Origin: Streptomyces sp. Tue 6430
Lineage (GTDB): Bacteria; Actinomycetota; Actinomycetes; Streptomycetales; Streptomycetaceae
Reading direction: 5' to 3'
DNA length: 64,000 bases
Assembly (NCBI GenBank): GCA_021568835.1
Contig: JAKGSH010000010.1
Span: 5,022,001-5,086,000, forward strand
The stretch's first letter is position 1. The number at the start of each line of letters is the position of its first letter. A program made the translations under genes and the position numbers. The notes beneath the pieces are model-generated. The model was not told where the DNA came from. It did not search any database and worked only from the letters and a program-made list of their open reading frames with translations. This document shows positions 28,717 to 37,068 of the stretch, piece by piece.

Positions 28717-28749
28717 GAACGCGGACCGGCGGCCGTGAGGCCGCGCGCG

Positions 28750-28784
28750 GGAGCCCTGGTGGACGGATGTGCCACCAGGGCTCC
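28750..28784 (+). terminator. Terminator of the M16 operon
   Basis: A 13-bp stem, GGAGCCCTGGTGG (28750-28762) with CCACCAGGGCTCC (28772-28784), has a 9-base loop and is followed by TTG. Confidence 0.85.
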
Positions 28785-28914
28785 TTGATGTCCGAATTGA
28801 GGGAAAGGCTGCCTGTCTGCCCTGTGGCATGCGCTACAAAAGCCGCGTTCTGTTTGGGTATTGACGGCCGCCGCGTCTAGTTTCAACCCGGCTGTTCGTC
28901 AGGCAGTGCGCCGC

Positions 28915-29090
28915 ATCCGCGGCACCGGACAGTCATCGCCGAGTCCCCGCGTGGCGCGAGCCAGGGGAGCCGGGGACCCAACCAGACAGTCCCTGGGGTG
29001 AATCGGACGCCCGCGCGAACCGCGAGGGGGTCCGTAGGAGACCTTCCTGCTCCGAACCCGTCAGCTAACCCGGTAGGCGAGAGGGAAGGA
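28915..29090 (+). promoter_or_regulatory. Cyclic di-AMP riboswitch (ydaO/yuaA class)
   Basis: The leader of the M23 hydrolase gene carries the conserved blocks of the ydaO motif in order: AGGGGAGCCGGGGACCCAAC (about 28963-28982), GGGGTGAATC (28995-29004), the CGTAGGAGACCTTCCTGC segment (about 29032-29050), CCGAACCCGTCAGCTAACCC (29052-29071) and GGTAGGCGAG after it. In actinobacteria this riboswitch precedes genes for cell-wall hydrolases and resuscitation factors and turns them off when c-di-AMP is high. The ends given are approximate. The terminator or start-masking hairpin was not resolved. It lies just before the start at 29108. Confidence 0.9.
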
Positions 29091-29107
29091 AAGGACCGCT
29101 CAACTTC

Positions 29108-29863
29108 ATGGCGTCCACTTGCGCCACCGGGAAGCACCGTCGTCCCAGCAGGATGAAGCGCACCACCGCCCGCGCGGCGGGCATCGCGGCGCTCACCACC
29201 ACCGGCGTCATCGGCACCGTCGCCTCCGGCCCCGCCCTCGCCGCGGAGAAGGCCGTCGAGCAGACCGGCCTCGTCCCGGTCGTCACCATCGGCGACACGG
29301 TCGCCCAGCGGATCGACGACCAGGCCGCCGCGCAGAAGCAGGCCGCCGTGGCGGAGGCCGCGCGCAAGGAGGCCGCCGCCCGGGCCGCGGCGAAGGTCGA
29401 GGCGGAGCGCGAGGCCCGGGTCCGTGCCGCCCGCGCGGCCGAGCGCGAACGCCTGAACACCTTCGTCTCGCCGATCAGCGGCTCCTACGTCTCCACCGGC
29501 TACCGGTCCGGCGGCTCGCTGTGGTCCTCCGGCAGCCACACCGGCATCGACTTCCACGCCGCCACCGGCACCCCCGTGCACGCGGTGGGCCTCGGCACCG
29601 TCGTCGAGGCCGGCTGGGGCGGCGCCTACGGCAACCAGGTCGTGATCCGGATGAACGACGGCACGTACACCCAGTACGGCCACCTGTCGTCCATCGGCGT
29701 CTCCGTGGGCCAGAGGGTGACCCCGGGGCAGCGCATCGCCCTGTCCGGCGCCACCGGCAACGTCACCGGCCCGCACCTGCACTTCGAGGCCCGCACCGGC
29801 GTGGAGTACGGCTCGGACATCGATCCGGTCGCCTACCTCCGCAAGCACGGCGTGAACATCTGA
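29108..29863 (+). CDS. Secreted M23-family peptidoglycan hydrolase
   Basis: This 251-residue exported protein has a signal peptide (basic start, then AAGIAALTTTGVIGTVASGP, cut near ALAAEKA), an Ala/Lys/Glu-rich coiled-coil stalk (about residues 70-115) and a C-terminal LytM domain. The zinc ligands are His and Asp in SHTGIDFHA and His in GPHLHFEAR; the partner His is in QYGHLSS. It should cut peptide cross-links in peptidoglycan, in growth or spore germination. The 5' leader contains a c-di-AMP riboswitch, so expression is tied to that second messenger. A GGAAAGGA ribosome site lies 13 bases before ATG 29108, rather far. Confidence 0.92.
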   Translation: MASTCATGKHRRPSRMKRTTARAAGIAALTTTGVIGTVASGPALAAEKAVEQTGLVPVVTIGDTVAQRIDDQAAAQKQAAVAEAARKEAAARAAAKVEAEREARVRAARAAERERLNTFVSPISGSYVSTGYRSGGSLWSSGSHTGIDFHAATGTPVHAVGLGTVVEAGWGGAYGNQVVIRMNDGTYTQYGHLSSIGVSVGQRVTPGQRIALSGATGNVTGPHLHFEARTGVEYGSDIDPVAYLRKHGVNI

Positions 29864-29887
29864 CGACGTACGGCGACAGATCGTACG

Positions 29888-29909
29888 GCCCCGGCCCCAC
29901 GGCCGGGGC
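29888..29909 (+). terminator. Terminator of the M23 hydrolase gene
   Basis: A 9-bp stem, GCCCCGGCC (29888-29896) with GGCCGGGGC (29901-29909), has a CCAC loop and is followed by TTTCG. Confidence 0.8.
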
Positions 29910-30050
29910 TTTCGTCGTTTCCGAGACCGTACTGTCCAAAAAATATCCCTGGATTCCGGCCCGCCATCGGAAATTCCCGCTGATTGCAATAGAGTCACGG
30001 AACACACGTCAATCGTCGACGTTTCACGGGGATTAAGGCGGAGGTCCGTC

Positions 30051-30743
30051 ATGCGTATTCCGGCGCACTCGGTGTGCACGGCCATCCGGGACGACATCGT
30101 CGCGGGTGTCTACGAGCGCGGCAGCCGCCTCACCGAGGAACTCCTCGCGCGCCGCTACGGCGTCTCGCGCGTCCCCGTCCGGGAGGCGCTGCGCACGCTG
30201 GAGGCGGAGGGTTTCGTCGTGACGCGGCGGCACGCGGGCGCGTGCGTCGCCGAACCGACCGAGCAGGAGGCCGCCGACCTGCTGGAGATGCGCGTGCTCC
30301 TGGAGCCGCTCGGCGCCGCCCGGGCCGCCCAGCGGCGCACCGAGGCCCACCTCAAGGTGCTGCGCGGCCTCGTCCGGCTGGGCCAGGAGCGTGCCAGGCG
30401 CGGCGACAGCGAGGATCTGCGCTCCCTGGGGGGCTGGTTCCACGAGACCCTCGCCCAGGCCTCCGGCAGCCACGCCCTCACCTCGACGCTCACCCAGCTG
30501 CGCCACAAGATCTCCTGGATGTACACGGTGGACGCGTCGGCCGCCCCGGCGGAGTCCTGGGCGGAACACGGCGCGATCGTGGACGCGGTGGCGCGCGGCG
30601 ACGGGGAACGCGCGCGGGCGGTGACGGCGCTGCACGTCGAGCGCGCGACCTCCGCGCACCGGCTGCGCTTCCCGGGCGGTGACCGTCAGGACCGTGTGAG
30701 GACTTCGCAACACGTCGTCAACATGTCCGGCCTCCGGAATTAA
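30051..30743 (+). CDS. GntR-family transcriptional regulator (FadR/FCD subfamily)
   Basis: This 230-residue regulator has an N-terminal winged HTH (GSRLTEELLARRYGVSRVPV, REALRTLEAEGFVVTRRHAG) and a helical FCD domain (ADLLEMRVLLEPLGAARAAQ, SLGGWFHETLAQASGSHALT, AEHGAIVDAVARGDGERARA) whose scattered Asp/His residues usually bind a metal and a small acid. The start is ATG 30051 with GGCGGAGG seven bases upstream. The intergenic region before it has ACGTC-N7-GACGT (near 30008-30024), which could be its own operator. The effector and targets are unknown; the nearest co-oriented gene is the PatA-like acetyltransferase, with ptsH between on the other strand. Confidence 0.85.
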   Translation: MRIPAHSVCTAIRDDIVAGVYERGSRLTEELLARRYGVSRVPVREALRTLEAEGFVVTRRHAGACVAEPTEQEAADLLEMRVLLEPLGAARAAQRRTEAHLKVLRGLVRLGQERARRGDSEDLRSLGGWFHETLAQASGSHALTSTLTQLRHKISWMYTVDASAAPAESWAEHGAIVDAVARGDGERARAVTALHVERATSAHRLRFPGGDRQDRVRTSQHVVNMSGLRN

Positions 30744-31076
30744 CACGAGAGCCGTATACAAAGAAGGTAATTCGACGGAGAGGCATTTCCTCCGCTCTTT
30801 TCCGGCGCGCCCCCGTGTTTACGGTGGTGCTCTCTCCGTGTGCCTTTGGCGCGCCCGTCGCACAGTCTTCGTATGTCCTTCGGACGCCCTTCGCGCGTCT
30901 TTCCGTCCGCCTTTCCGCCTGTCCTTCGTGAGGCCTTCGCGGGGCCTGCGGAACATCCGCGGCGCGCTTCCGGCGATTTCCGTCCGGCCCGCCGTGCCCC
31001 GGAAACGGCGGAGCCGCGCCGCCCGGACGGGGCGACGCGGCTCCGGTCTGCCGCGCGTGTGCGCTTGGCGGCCGGC
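30744..31076. other. 333-base region without a recognisable gene
   Basis: No ORF here has conserved content. The first 90 bases are less GC-rich than the rest. The only clear structure is the hairpin at 31009-31045 that ends ptsH from the other strand. Confidence 0.5.
31009..31045 (-). terminator. ptsH terminator
   Basis: A 10-bp stem, CGGAGCCGCG (31009-31018) with CGCGGCTCCG (31036-31045), is located 32 bases after the minus-strand ptsH stop. Confidence 0.75.
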
Positions 31077-31358
31077 TCAGACGGTCTCGGGAAGCTCCTC
31101 GAGCCCCTCGGCGACCAGCTTGGCCAGACGGTCGAGGGCTGCGTCCGCGCCCTCGGCCTCGGAGGCGAGGACGATCTCCTCGCCGCCCTGGGCGCCCAGG
31201 CCGAGGACGGCCAGCATGGATGCCGCGTTGACGGGGTTGCCGTCGGCCTTGGCGATCGTCACCGGGATGCCTGCGGCCGTGGCGGCCCGGACGAAGATGG
31301 AAGCGGGGCGGGCGTGAAGGCCCTCGGCCCAGCCGACGTTGACGCGGCGCTCAGCCAT
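31077..31358 (-). CDS. ptsH: Phosphocarrier protein HPr
   Basis: This 93-residue protein is the general phosphocarrier of the sugar phosphotransferase system, passing phosphate from EI to EIIA components. The phosphorylated His15 lies in WAEGLHARPASIFVRAA. The regulatory-Ser region reads NAASMLAVLGLGAQGGE, and the C-terminal helix AALDRLAKLVAEGLEEL is typical. In Streptomyces HPr serves N-acetylglucosamine and fructose uptake. A DasR operator lies 24 bases upstream of its start, which matches known control of the pts genes by the GlcNAc-responsive repressor DasR. It is transcribed alone and divergent from the PatA-like gene. Confidence 0.95.
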   Translation of the reverse strand: MAERRVNVGWAEGLHARPASIFVRAATAAGIPVTIAKADGNPVNAASMLAVLGLGAQGGEEIVLASEAEGADAALDRLAKLVAEGLEELPETV

Positions 31359-31381
31359 GTGATGCTGCCCTTCGGTGTTCA

Positions 31382-31397
31382 GGTTGTCTAGACCAGT
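31382..31397. promoter_or_regulatory. DasR-responsive element (dre) upstream of ptsH
   Basis: GGTTGTCTAGACCAGT matches the dre consensus ACTGGTCTAGACCAGT at 13 of 16 positions, including the central GTCTAGAC palindrome. The ptsH gene of S. coelicolor is a proven DasR target, which supports the assignment. The site is also within reach of the divergent PatA-like gene. Confidence 0.85.
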
Positions 31398-31537
31398 GTT
31401 CCACACGTGAAGCGTGTGAGGGAGTGGGCTGTGCGGCCCTATCCCGGTGTGGGCACCGGATCGCGGCCTCGATCCGGCATCCGTCCTCCACAGACTGCCT
31501 CGCGCCGTTGTCGTACGCGAGCCGTACTCTGGGGCCC

Positions 31538-34492
31538 ATGCAGAGCGCGTCGGACCGCCACGAGTACCCCGCCCACTGGGAAGCCGACGTGGTGCTGCGC
31601 GACGGCGGCACCGCGCGCATCCGCCCCATCACCGTCGATGACGCCGAGCGCCTGGTCAGCTTCTACGAGCAGGTGTCGGACGAGTCGAAGTACTACCGCT
31701 TCTTCGCGCCCTACCCGCGACTGTCCGCCAAGGACGTCCACCGCTTCACGCACCACGACTTCGTGGACCGGGTGGGACTCGCGGCCACGGTCGGCGGCGA
31801 GTTCATCGCCACCGTACGCTACGACCGCATCGGTGCCGACGGGGCGGCCGCCCCGGCGCCGGCCGACGAGGCCGAGGTCGCGTTCCTCGTGCAGGACGCC
31901 CACCAGGGCCGCGGTGTCGCCTCCGCCCTCCTCGAACACATCGCGGCCGTCGCGCGCGAGCGCGGCATCCGGCGGTTCGCCGCCGAGGTGCTCCCGGCCA
32001 ACACCAAGATGATCAAGGTGTTCACGGACGCCGGCTACACCCAGAAGCGCAGCTTCGAGGACGGCGTCGTGCACCTGGAGTTCGGCCTCGAACCCACCGA
32101 GCGCTCCCTCGCGGTGCAGCGCGCGCGGGAGCAGCGCGCCGAGGCCCGCTCCGTACGGCGGTTGCTGGTGCCCGGCTCGGTCGCCGTCATCGGCACCGGC
32201 CGCACCCCCGGCGGCATCGGCCGCAGCGTCCTCGGCAACCTCCGCGAGGCCGGCTTCACCGGTGACCTGTACGCCGTGAACAAGGCCTTCCCCGAGGACC
32301 TCGAGGAACTCGACGGCGTGCCCGCCCACCGCTCGGTCCGCGACATCGACGGCCACGTCGACCTCGCGGTCGTGGCCGTCCCCGCCGACCACGTCCCCGA
32401 GGTCGTCGCCGAGTGCGGCGAGCACGGCGTGCAGGGACTCGTCGTCCTGACCGCCGGGTACGCCGAGAGCGGCCCCGACGGGCTGGAGCGCCAGCGCGAA
32501 CTCGTGCGGCACGCGCGCGCGTACGGGATGCGTCTCATCGGCCCCAACGCCTTCGGGATCATCAACACCTCCCCAGGGGTACGGCTGAACGCGTCACTGG
32601 CCCCGCAGATGCCGCGCCCCGGCCGGATCGGCCTGTTCGCCCAGTCCGGCGCGATCGGCGTCGCCCTGCTCTCCCGGCTGCACCGGCGCGGCGGGGGCGT
32701 CACCGGGATCACCGGGGTGTCGACGTTCGTCTCCTCCGGCAACCGCGCGGACGTGTCCGGCAACGACGTCCTCCAGTACTGGTACGACGACCCCGACACC
32801 GACGTCGCCCTGATGTACCTGGAGTCCATCGGCAACCCGCGCAAGTTCACCCGGCTCGCGCGGCGCACGGCCGCGGCCAAGCCGCTGGTGGTGGTCCAGG
32901 GCGCCGGCTCGGCCCCCCAGGGCCACGCCGTACGGGCCACGCGGCTGCCCCGCGCCACGGTGTCGGCCCTGCTCCGCCAGGCCGGGGTGATCCGCGTGGA
33001 CACCATCACCGAACTGGTCGACGCGGGCCTGCTGCTGGCACGTCAGCCGCTGCCACGGGGACCGCGCGTGGCCATCCTCGGCAACTCGGAGTCGCTGGGG
33101 CTGCTCACGTACGACGCGTGCCTCTCCGAGGGCCTGCGCCCGCAGCCGCCGCTGGACCTCACCACGGAGGCGTCGGCGGAGGACTTCCACGCCGCGCTGG
33201 CGCACGCCCTGGCCGACGAGACGTGTGACGCGGTCGTGGTGACCGCGATCCCCGCCATCGGCGAGGCGTCCCCCGACGACGCGGAACTGGCACAGGCGCT
33301 GCGCTCGGCCGCGGCCACCGGTCCCGCCAAGCCGGTGCTCGTGGTGCACGTGGAGCTGGGCGGCCTCGCGGAGGCCCTGTCCGCCGCGACGAGCACCGCC
33401 CCACGCGCGCGTACGGCGCCCCCGGCCCCGGCAGCGGCCGAGGCCGGGCCGACAGGAACCGGGGCGACCGGGACGACCGGGGCCGGGACGGCACCGGCCG
33501 GGACGACGGCCGGGGCGTCGGGAACCGGGCCGACCGGCTCCGGCCCGGCGGCGACCGCGCCGACCGGCACACCCCCGCTCCCGCCGCCGCGCCCGGCGAA
33601 CCCGCCGAGCGCTCCCGGACCCCGAGGACACCCACCTCATCCCCGCCTACCCCGCCGCGGAACGCGCGGTCCGCGCCCTCGCCGAGGCCGTGAAGTACGC
33701 GCAGTGGCGGCGCGAGGCCGCCGACCCCGGCAAGGTGCCCGAGCACGAGGACATCGACGAGAAGGGCGCCGCCGCGCTGATCGGCAGGCTCCTCGCGCGC
33801 GGACAGGGCCTCACCCTCGGCACCGAGGAGACCTGCGAGCTGCTCGGCCGGTACGGCATTCCGGTCCGCCGGGCCATCCCCGCGCCCACCCCGACGAGGC
33901 CGTGCAGGCCGCCGGCGCCCTCGGCTACCCCGTCGCCCTCAAAGCCACCGCACCCCACCTGCGCCACCGCGCCGACCTGGGCGGCGTCCGCCTCGACCTC
34001 GCCGACGAGGAACAACTGCGTCGGGCGTACACCGAGTTGACCGAGCTGTTCGGCGCTCCGCAGCAGCTGCGCCCGGTGGTCCAGGCGATGGCCCCGCGCG
34101 GGGTGGACACCGTCGTCCGGGCGGTCATCGACCCGGCGGCCGGAGCGGTACTGTCCTTCGGGCTCGCCGGCGCCGCCTCGCAGCTGCTCGGCGACATGGC
34201 GCACCGTCTGATCCCGGTCACCGACCGGGACGCCACCTCCCTGGTCCGGTCGATCCGGACGGCACCCCTCCTGTTCGGCTGGCGCGGTTCGGCGCCCGTC
34301 GACACCCCCGCCCTGGAGGAGCTGCTGCTGAGGGTGTCCCGCCTGGTCGACGACCACCCGGAGGTCGTCGCGGTGACCCTGGAGCCGGTCGTCGTCGCCC
34401 CGCACGGCCTGAGCGTCCTCGGCGCCTCCGTCCGCCTCGCGCCCCCGCCCGCCCGCGACGACCTCGGCCCGCGGACGCTCCCCCTCTACTGA
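31538..34492 (+). CDS. GNAT acetyltransferase fused to an ADP-forming acetyl-CoA synthetase-like region (PatA-type protein acetyltransferase; three apparent frameshifts)
   Basis: From ATG 31538 the N-terminal ~185 residues are a GNAT domain (RIRPITVDDAERLVSFYEQV, DEAEVAFLVQDAHQGRGVAS) with the acetyl-CoA loop QGRGVASALL. The rest resembles the NDP-forming acyl-CoA synthetase: a CoA-binding domain (VAVIGTGRTPGGIGRSVLGN), succinyl-CoA-ligase-like parts (LFAQSGAIGVALLSRLHRRG, STFVSSGNRADVSGNDVLQY), a long Ala/Thr/Gly/Pro linker and an ATP-grasp domain (YPVALKATAPHLRHRADLGG). Three missing C bases (runs 33572-33576, 33620-33623, 33889-33892) put the middle in other frames; the C-terminus returns to the first frame because three deletions cancel. 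S. lividans PatA has this GNAT-first order and acetylates acyl-CoA synthetases. The synthetase part is usually a sensor, not an enzyme. Confidence 0.85.
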   Translation: MQSASDRHEYPAHWEADVVLRDGGTARIRPITVDDAERLVSFYEQVSDESKYYRFFAPYPRLSAKDVHRFTHHDFVDRVGLAATVGGEFIATVRYDRIGADGAAAPAPADEAEVAFLVQDAHQGRGVASALLEHIAAVARERGIRRFAAEVLPANTKMIKVFTDAGYTQKRSFEDGVVHLEFGLEPTERSLAVQRAREQRAEARSVRRLLVPGSVAVIGTGRTPGGIGRSVLGNLREAGFTGDLYAVNKAFPEDLEELDGVPAHRSVRDIDGHVDLAVVAVPADHVPEVVAECGEHGVQGLVVLTAGYAESGPDGLERQRELVRHARAYGMRLIGPNAFGIINTSPGVRLNASLAPQMPRPGRIGLFAQSGAIGVALLSRLHRRGGGVTGITGVSTFVSSGNRADVSGNDVLQYWYDDPDTDVALMYLESIGNPRKFTRLARRTAAAKPLVVVQGAGSAPQGHAVRATRLPRATVSALLRQAGVIRVDTITELVDAGLLLARQPLPRGPRVAILGNSESLGLLTYDACLSEGLRPQPPLDLTTEASAEDFHAALAHALADETCDAVVVTAIPAIGEASPDDAELAQALRSAAATGPAKPVLVVHVELGGLAEALSAATSTAPRARTAPPAPAAAEAGPTGTGATGTTGAGTAPAGTTAGASGTGPTGSGPAATAPTGTPPLPPPRPANPPSAPGPRGHPPHPRLPRRGTRGPRPRRGREVRAVAARGRRPRQGARARGHRREGRRRADRQAPRARTGPHPRHRGDLRAARPVRHSGPPGHPRAHPDEAVQAAGALGYPVALKATAPHLRHRADLGGVRLDLADEEQLRRAYTELTELFGAPQQLRPVVQAMAPRGVDTVVRAVIDPAAGAVLSFGLAGAASQLLGDMAHRLIPVTDRDATSLVRSIRTAPLLFGWRGSAPVDTPALEELLLRVSRLVDDHPEVVAVTLEPVVVAPHGLSVLGASVRLAPPPARDDLGPRTLPLY

Positions 34493-34544
34493 GACGGCCG
34501 TGACCGGTCCCTCGCAGTCAGTGGGTCCCCGTAGGATGGAGGGC

Positions 34545-35132
34545 ATGGCCAAGACCAGTACGACGACCCAGGGGCTGCGTGCGGCGATCGAGCGCAGCGG
34601 CTACTACCCGGCCCTCGTGGCCGAGGCGGTGGAGGCCGCCGTGGGCGGCGAGCCCATCCGGTCGTACCTGGTCCATCAGGAAACCACGTTCGACCAGAAC
34701 GAAGTGCGCCGCCACGTGACGGTGCTGGTCCTCACCGGCAACCGCTTCATCGTCAGTCACACCGACGAGCAGGCCGCCGACTCCACCTCCCCGACGCCGT
34801 ACGCCACCACGTCCACCGAGTCCGTGAAGCTCGGCCGGATCTCGTCGGTCGTACTGAGCCGTGTGGTCGCCAACCCGGAGTCGTACACGCCGGGCAGCCT
34901 GCCGCGCGAGGTCGTGCTGACGATCGGCTGGGGCGCGGTCTCCCGCATCGACCTCGAGCCCGCCGCCTGCGGCGACCCGAACTGCGACGCCGATCACGGC
35001 TACACCGGAAGCTCGACGGCGGACGACCTCAGCCTGCGCGTCAGCGAGGCCGGGGACGGCCCGGAGACGGTGCGCCAGACCCTCGTCTTCGCGCAGTCCC
35101 TCTCCGAGGCGACCGCGGACCAGACCGCGTAA
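34545..35132 (+). CDS. DUF5998 family protein
   Basis: This 195-residue soluble protein from ATG 34545 has the family pattern GLRAAIERSGYYPALVAEAV, SYLVHQETTFDQNEVRRHV and VLVLTGNRFIVSHTDEQ. A second half follows with SVKLGRISSVVLSRVVANPE, WGAVSRIDLEPAACGDPNC and DADHGYTGS, where ACGDPNCDADHGY may hold a metal. Actinobacteria keep this gene just before a phosphodiesterase/alkaline phosphatase-fold gene, and here the stop TAA overlaps the next ATG (TAATG), so the two are coupled. Its function is unknown. It may be an expression- or substrate-related partner of that hydrolase. Confidence 0.8.
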   Translation: MAKTSTTTQGLRAAIERSGYYPALVAEAVEAAVGGEPIRSYLVHQETTFDQNEVRRHVTVLVLTGNRFIVSHTDEQAADSTSPTPYATTSTESVKLGRISSVVLSRVVANPESYTPGSLPREVVLTIGWGAVSRIDLEPAACGDPNCDADHGYTGSSTADDLSLRVSEAGDGPETVRQTLVFAQSLSEATADQTA

Positions 35133-36322
35133 TGGCTCAGCCCGCAGTCTGGGACGACCCGGAACCCCTCGCCGTCTCCTCCGCACCCGTCCCCCAGTAC
35201 GGCTCCGGCTCCCTCGCCGACCTGCTGCCCACGCTGGCCGCCGGCATGGGCGTCCCGGGCACGACCGCGGCCATCGCCGAACTCACGCCGGCCGACCGCA
35301 ACTGCGTCTTCCTGATCGACGGCCTCGGCTGGGAGCAGCTCAAGGCCCACCGTGACGAGGCGCCCTACCTGCACAGCCTCCTCGCCGGCTCGCGCGGCGG
35401 CACCGGGCGTCCGCTCACCGCCGGCTACCCGGCGACCACCGCGACGTCGCTCGCCTCCGTCGGCACCGGCCTCCCGCCGGGCGCGCACGGCCTGCCCGGC
35501 TACACCGTCCGCGACCCCGCCACCGGCGGGCTGATGAACCAGCTCCGCTGGCAGCCGTGGACCGCGCCGCACGCCTGGCAGCCGTACCCCACGGTCTTCC
35601 AGCTGGCCGACGCGGCCGGCGTGCACGCCGCGCAGGTGTCCTCGCCCCACTTCCAGAACACCCCGCTCACCAAGGTCGCCCTCAGCGGCGGCACGTTCCA
35701 CGGGCGCCTCACCGGCGAGGAGCGCATGGACTTCGCGGCCGAGCAGCTCGCGGCCGGCGACCGCTCCCTGGTCTACACGTACTACGCCGAACTCGACGGC
35801 GCGGGTCACCGCTACGGCGTCTCGTCCGACACCTGGCGCGGCCAGCTCATGTACGTCGACCGGCTCGTGCAGCGCCTCGCCGAGCAGCTCCCGCCCCGCA
35901 GCGCGCTCTACGTCACCGCGGACCACGGCATGATCGACGTGCCCTTCGACGAGGACCACCGCATCGACTTCGACGCGGACTGGGAACTGCGCGCCGGGGT
36001 CGCCCTGCTGGGCGGCGAGGGCCGCGCCCGCCATGTCTACGCCGTGCCGGGCGCCGAGGACGACGTCCTCACCTGCTGGCGCGAGGTGCTCGGCGAGCAG
36101 TTCTGGGTGGCCTCGCGGGACGAGGCGATCGCCGCGGGCTGGTTCGGCCCGCACATCGACGAGCGGGTGTACGCCCGCCTCGGCGACGTGATCGCGGCTG
36201 CCCGGGACGATGTCCTGCTCATCGCCTCGGAGCGCGAACCGAAGGAGTCGGCCATGGTCGGCAACCACGGCTCCATGACTCCGGCCGAGCAGTTCGTCCC
36301 CCTGCTCGAAGTACGCTCCTGA
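35132..36322 (+). CDS. Alkaline phosphatase-superfamily phosphodiesterase (nucleotide pyrophosphatase-like)
   Basis: This 396-residue metalloenzyme has metal-binding and nucleophile motifs in order: CVFLIDGLGWEQL (first Asp), GYPATTATSLASVGTGLPPG (Thr nucleophile), YYAELDGAGHRYG (Asp/His) and YVTADHGMIDV (Asp/His), then a late NHGSMTPAEQFVPL His. These place it in the type I phosphodiesterase/nucleotide pyrophosphatase group. No signal peptide is visible, so it acts in the cytoplasm. It overlaps the DUF5998 gene and is followed by thymidine kinase. The natural phosphodiester substrate is not known. Confidence 0.88.
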   Translation: MAQPAVWDDPEPLAVSSAPVPQYGSGSLADLLPTLAAGMGVPGTTAAIAELTPADRNCVFLIDGLGWEQLKAHRDEAPYLHSLLAGSRGGTGRPLTAGYPATTATSLASVGTGLPPGAHGLPGYTVRDPATGGLMNQLRWQPWTAPHAWQPYPTVFQLADAAGVHAAQVSSPHFQNTPLTKVALSGGTFHGRLTGEERMDFAAEQLAAGDRSLVYTYYAELDGAGHRYGVSSDTWRGQLMYVDRLVQRLAEQLPPRSALYVTADHGMIDVPFDEDHRIDFDADWELRAGVALLGGEGRARHVYAVPGAEDDVLTCWREVLGEQFWVASRDEAIAAGWFGPHIDERVYARLGDVIAAARDDVLLIASEREPKESAMVGNHGSMTPAEQFVPLLEVRS

Positions 36323-36375
36323 CGTCCCTCCCCCACCGCGCCACCGACATCCCACCGAAAGGTGCTCGACTTCCC

Positions 36376-37023
36376 ATGCCCGAGCTGGTGTTCTTCTCCG
36401 GAACCATGGACTGCGGGAAGTCCACGCTGGCTCTCCAGATAGAGCACAACCGCTCCGCGCGCGGACTCCAGGGCGTCATCTTCACCCGTGACGACCGCGC
36501 GGGCGAGGGCAAACTGTCCTCCCGCCTCGGGCTGGTCACCGACGCGGTGGAGGTCGAGGACGGCCAGGACCTGTACGGCTACCTCGTCGACCACCTCTCG
36601 CGGGGCGGCCGTGCCGACTACGTGATCGCGGACGAGGCGCAGTTCCTCGCGGAGGAGCAGATAGACCAGCTCGCGCGCGTGGTCGACGACCTGGAGATCG
36701 ACGTCTACGCCTTCGGTATCACGACCGACTTCCGCTCCAAGCTGTTCCCCGGTTCCCAGCGTCTCGTCGAACTGGCCGACCGCGTGGAGGTCCTCCAGGT
36801 CGAGGCCCTGTGCTGGTGCGGCGCCCGCGCCACGCACAACGCCCGCACGGTCGGCGGCGTGATGGTCGTCGAGGGCGCGCAGGTCGTGATCGGCGACGTG
36901 GACCAGGAGGACACCGTCGGCTACGAGGTCCTGTGCCGGCGCCACCACCGCCGCCGCATGACGGCCGCGTCGGCCCGTGCGGCGGTCCTGTCCCCGGACG
37001 TGCTGCCGGTCAACTCCGGCTGA
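36376..37023 (+). CDS. tdk: Thymidine kinase
   Basis: This 215-residue type II thymidine kinase phosphorylates thymidine to dTMP using ATP for salvage. It has the P-loop GTMDCGKSTLALQ, the Walker B-like DYVIADEAQFL, the lasso region and a zinc site with two Cys in ALCWCGARATHNAR and another in VLCRRHH; the substrate-binding Tyr lies in GYEVLC. The start is ATG 36376; GAAAGG is 13 bases upstream, a long spacing, and no better start exists. It is the third gene in a run with DUF5998 and the phosphodiesterase. Confidence 0.92.
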   Translation: MPELVFFSGTMDCGKSTLALQIEHNRSARGLQGVIFTRDDRAGEGKLSSRLGLVTDAVEVEDGQDLYGYLVDHLSRGGRADYVIADEAQFLAEEQIDQLARVVDDLEIDVYAFGITTDFRSKLFPGSQRLVELADRVEVLQVEALCWCGARATHNARTVGGVMVVEGAQVVIGDVDQEDTVGYEVLCRRHHRRRMTAASARAAVLSPDVLPVNSG

Positions 37024-37068
37024 CCGCGCGCCCGCGGCCCCGTCGGCCGGACGGCGGGTGCCGCCGCC

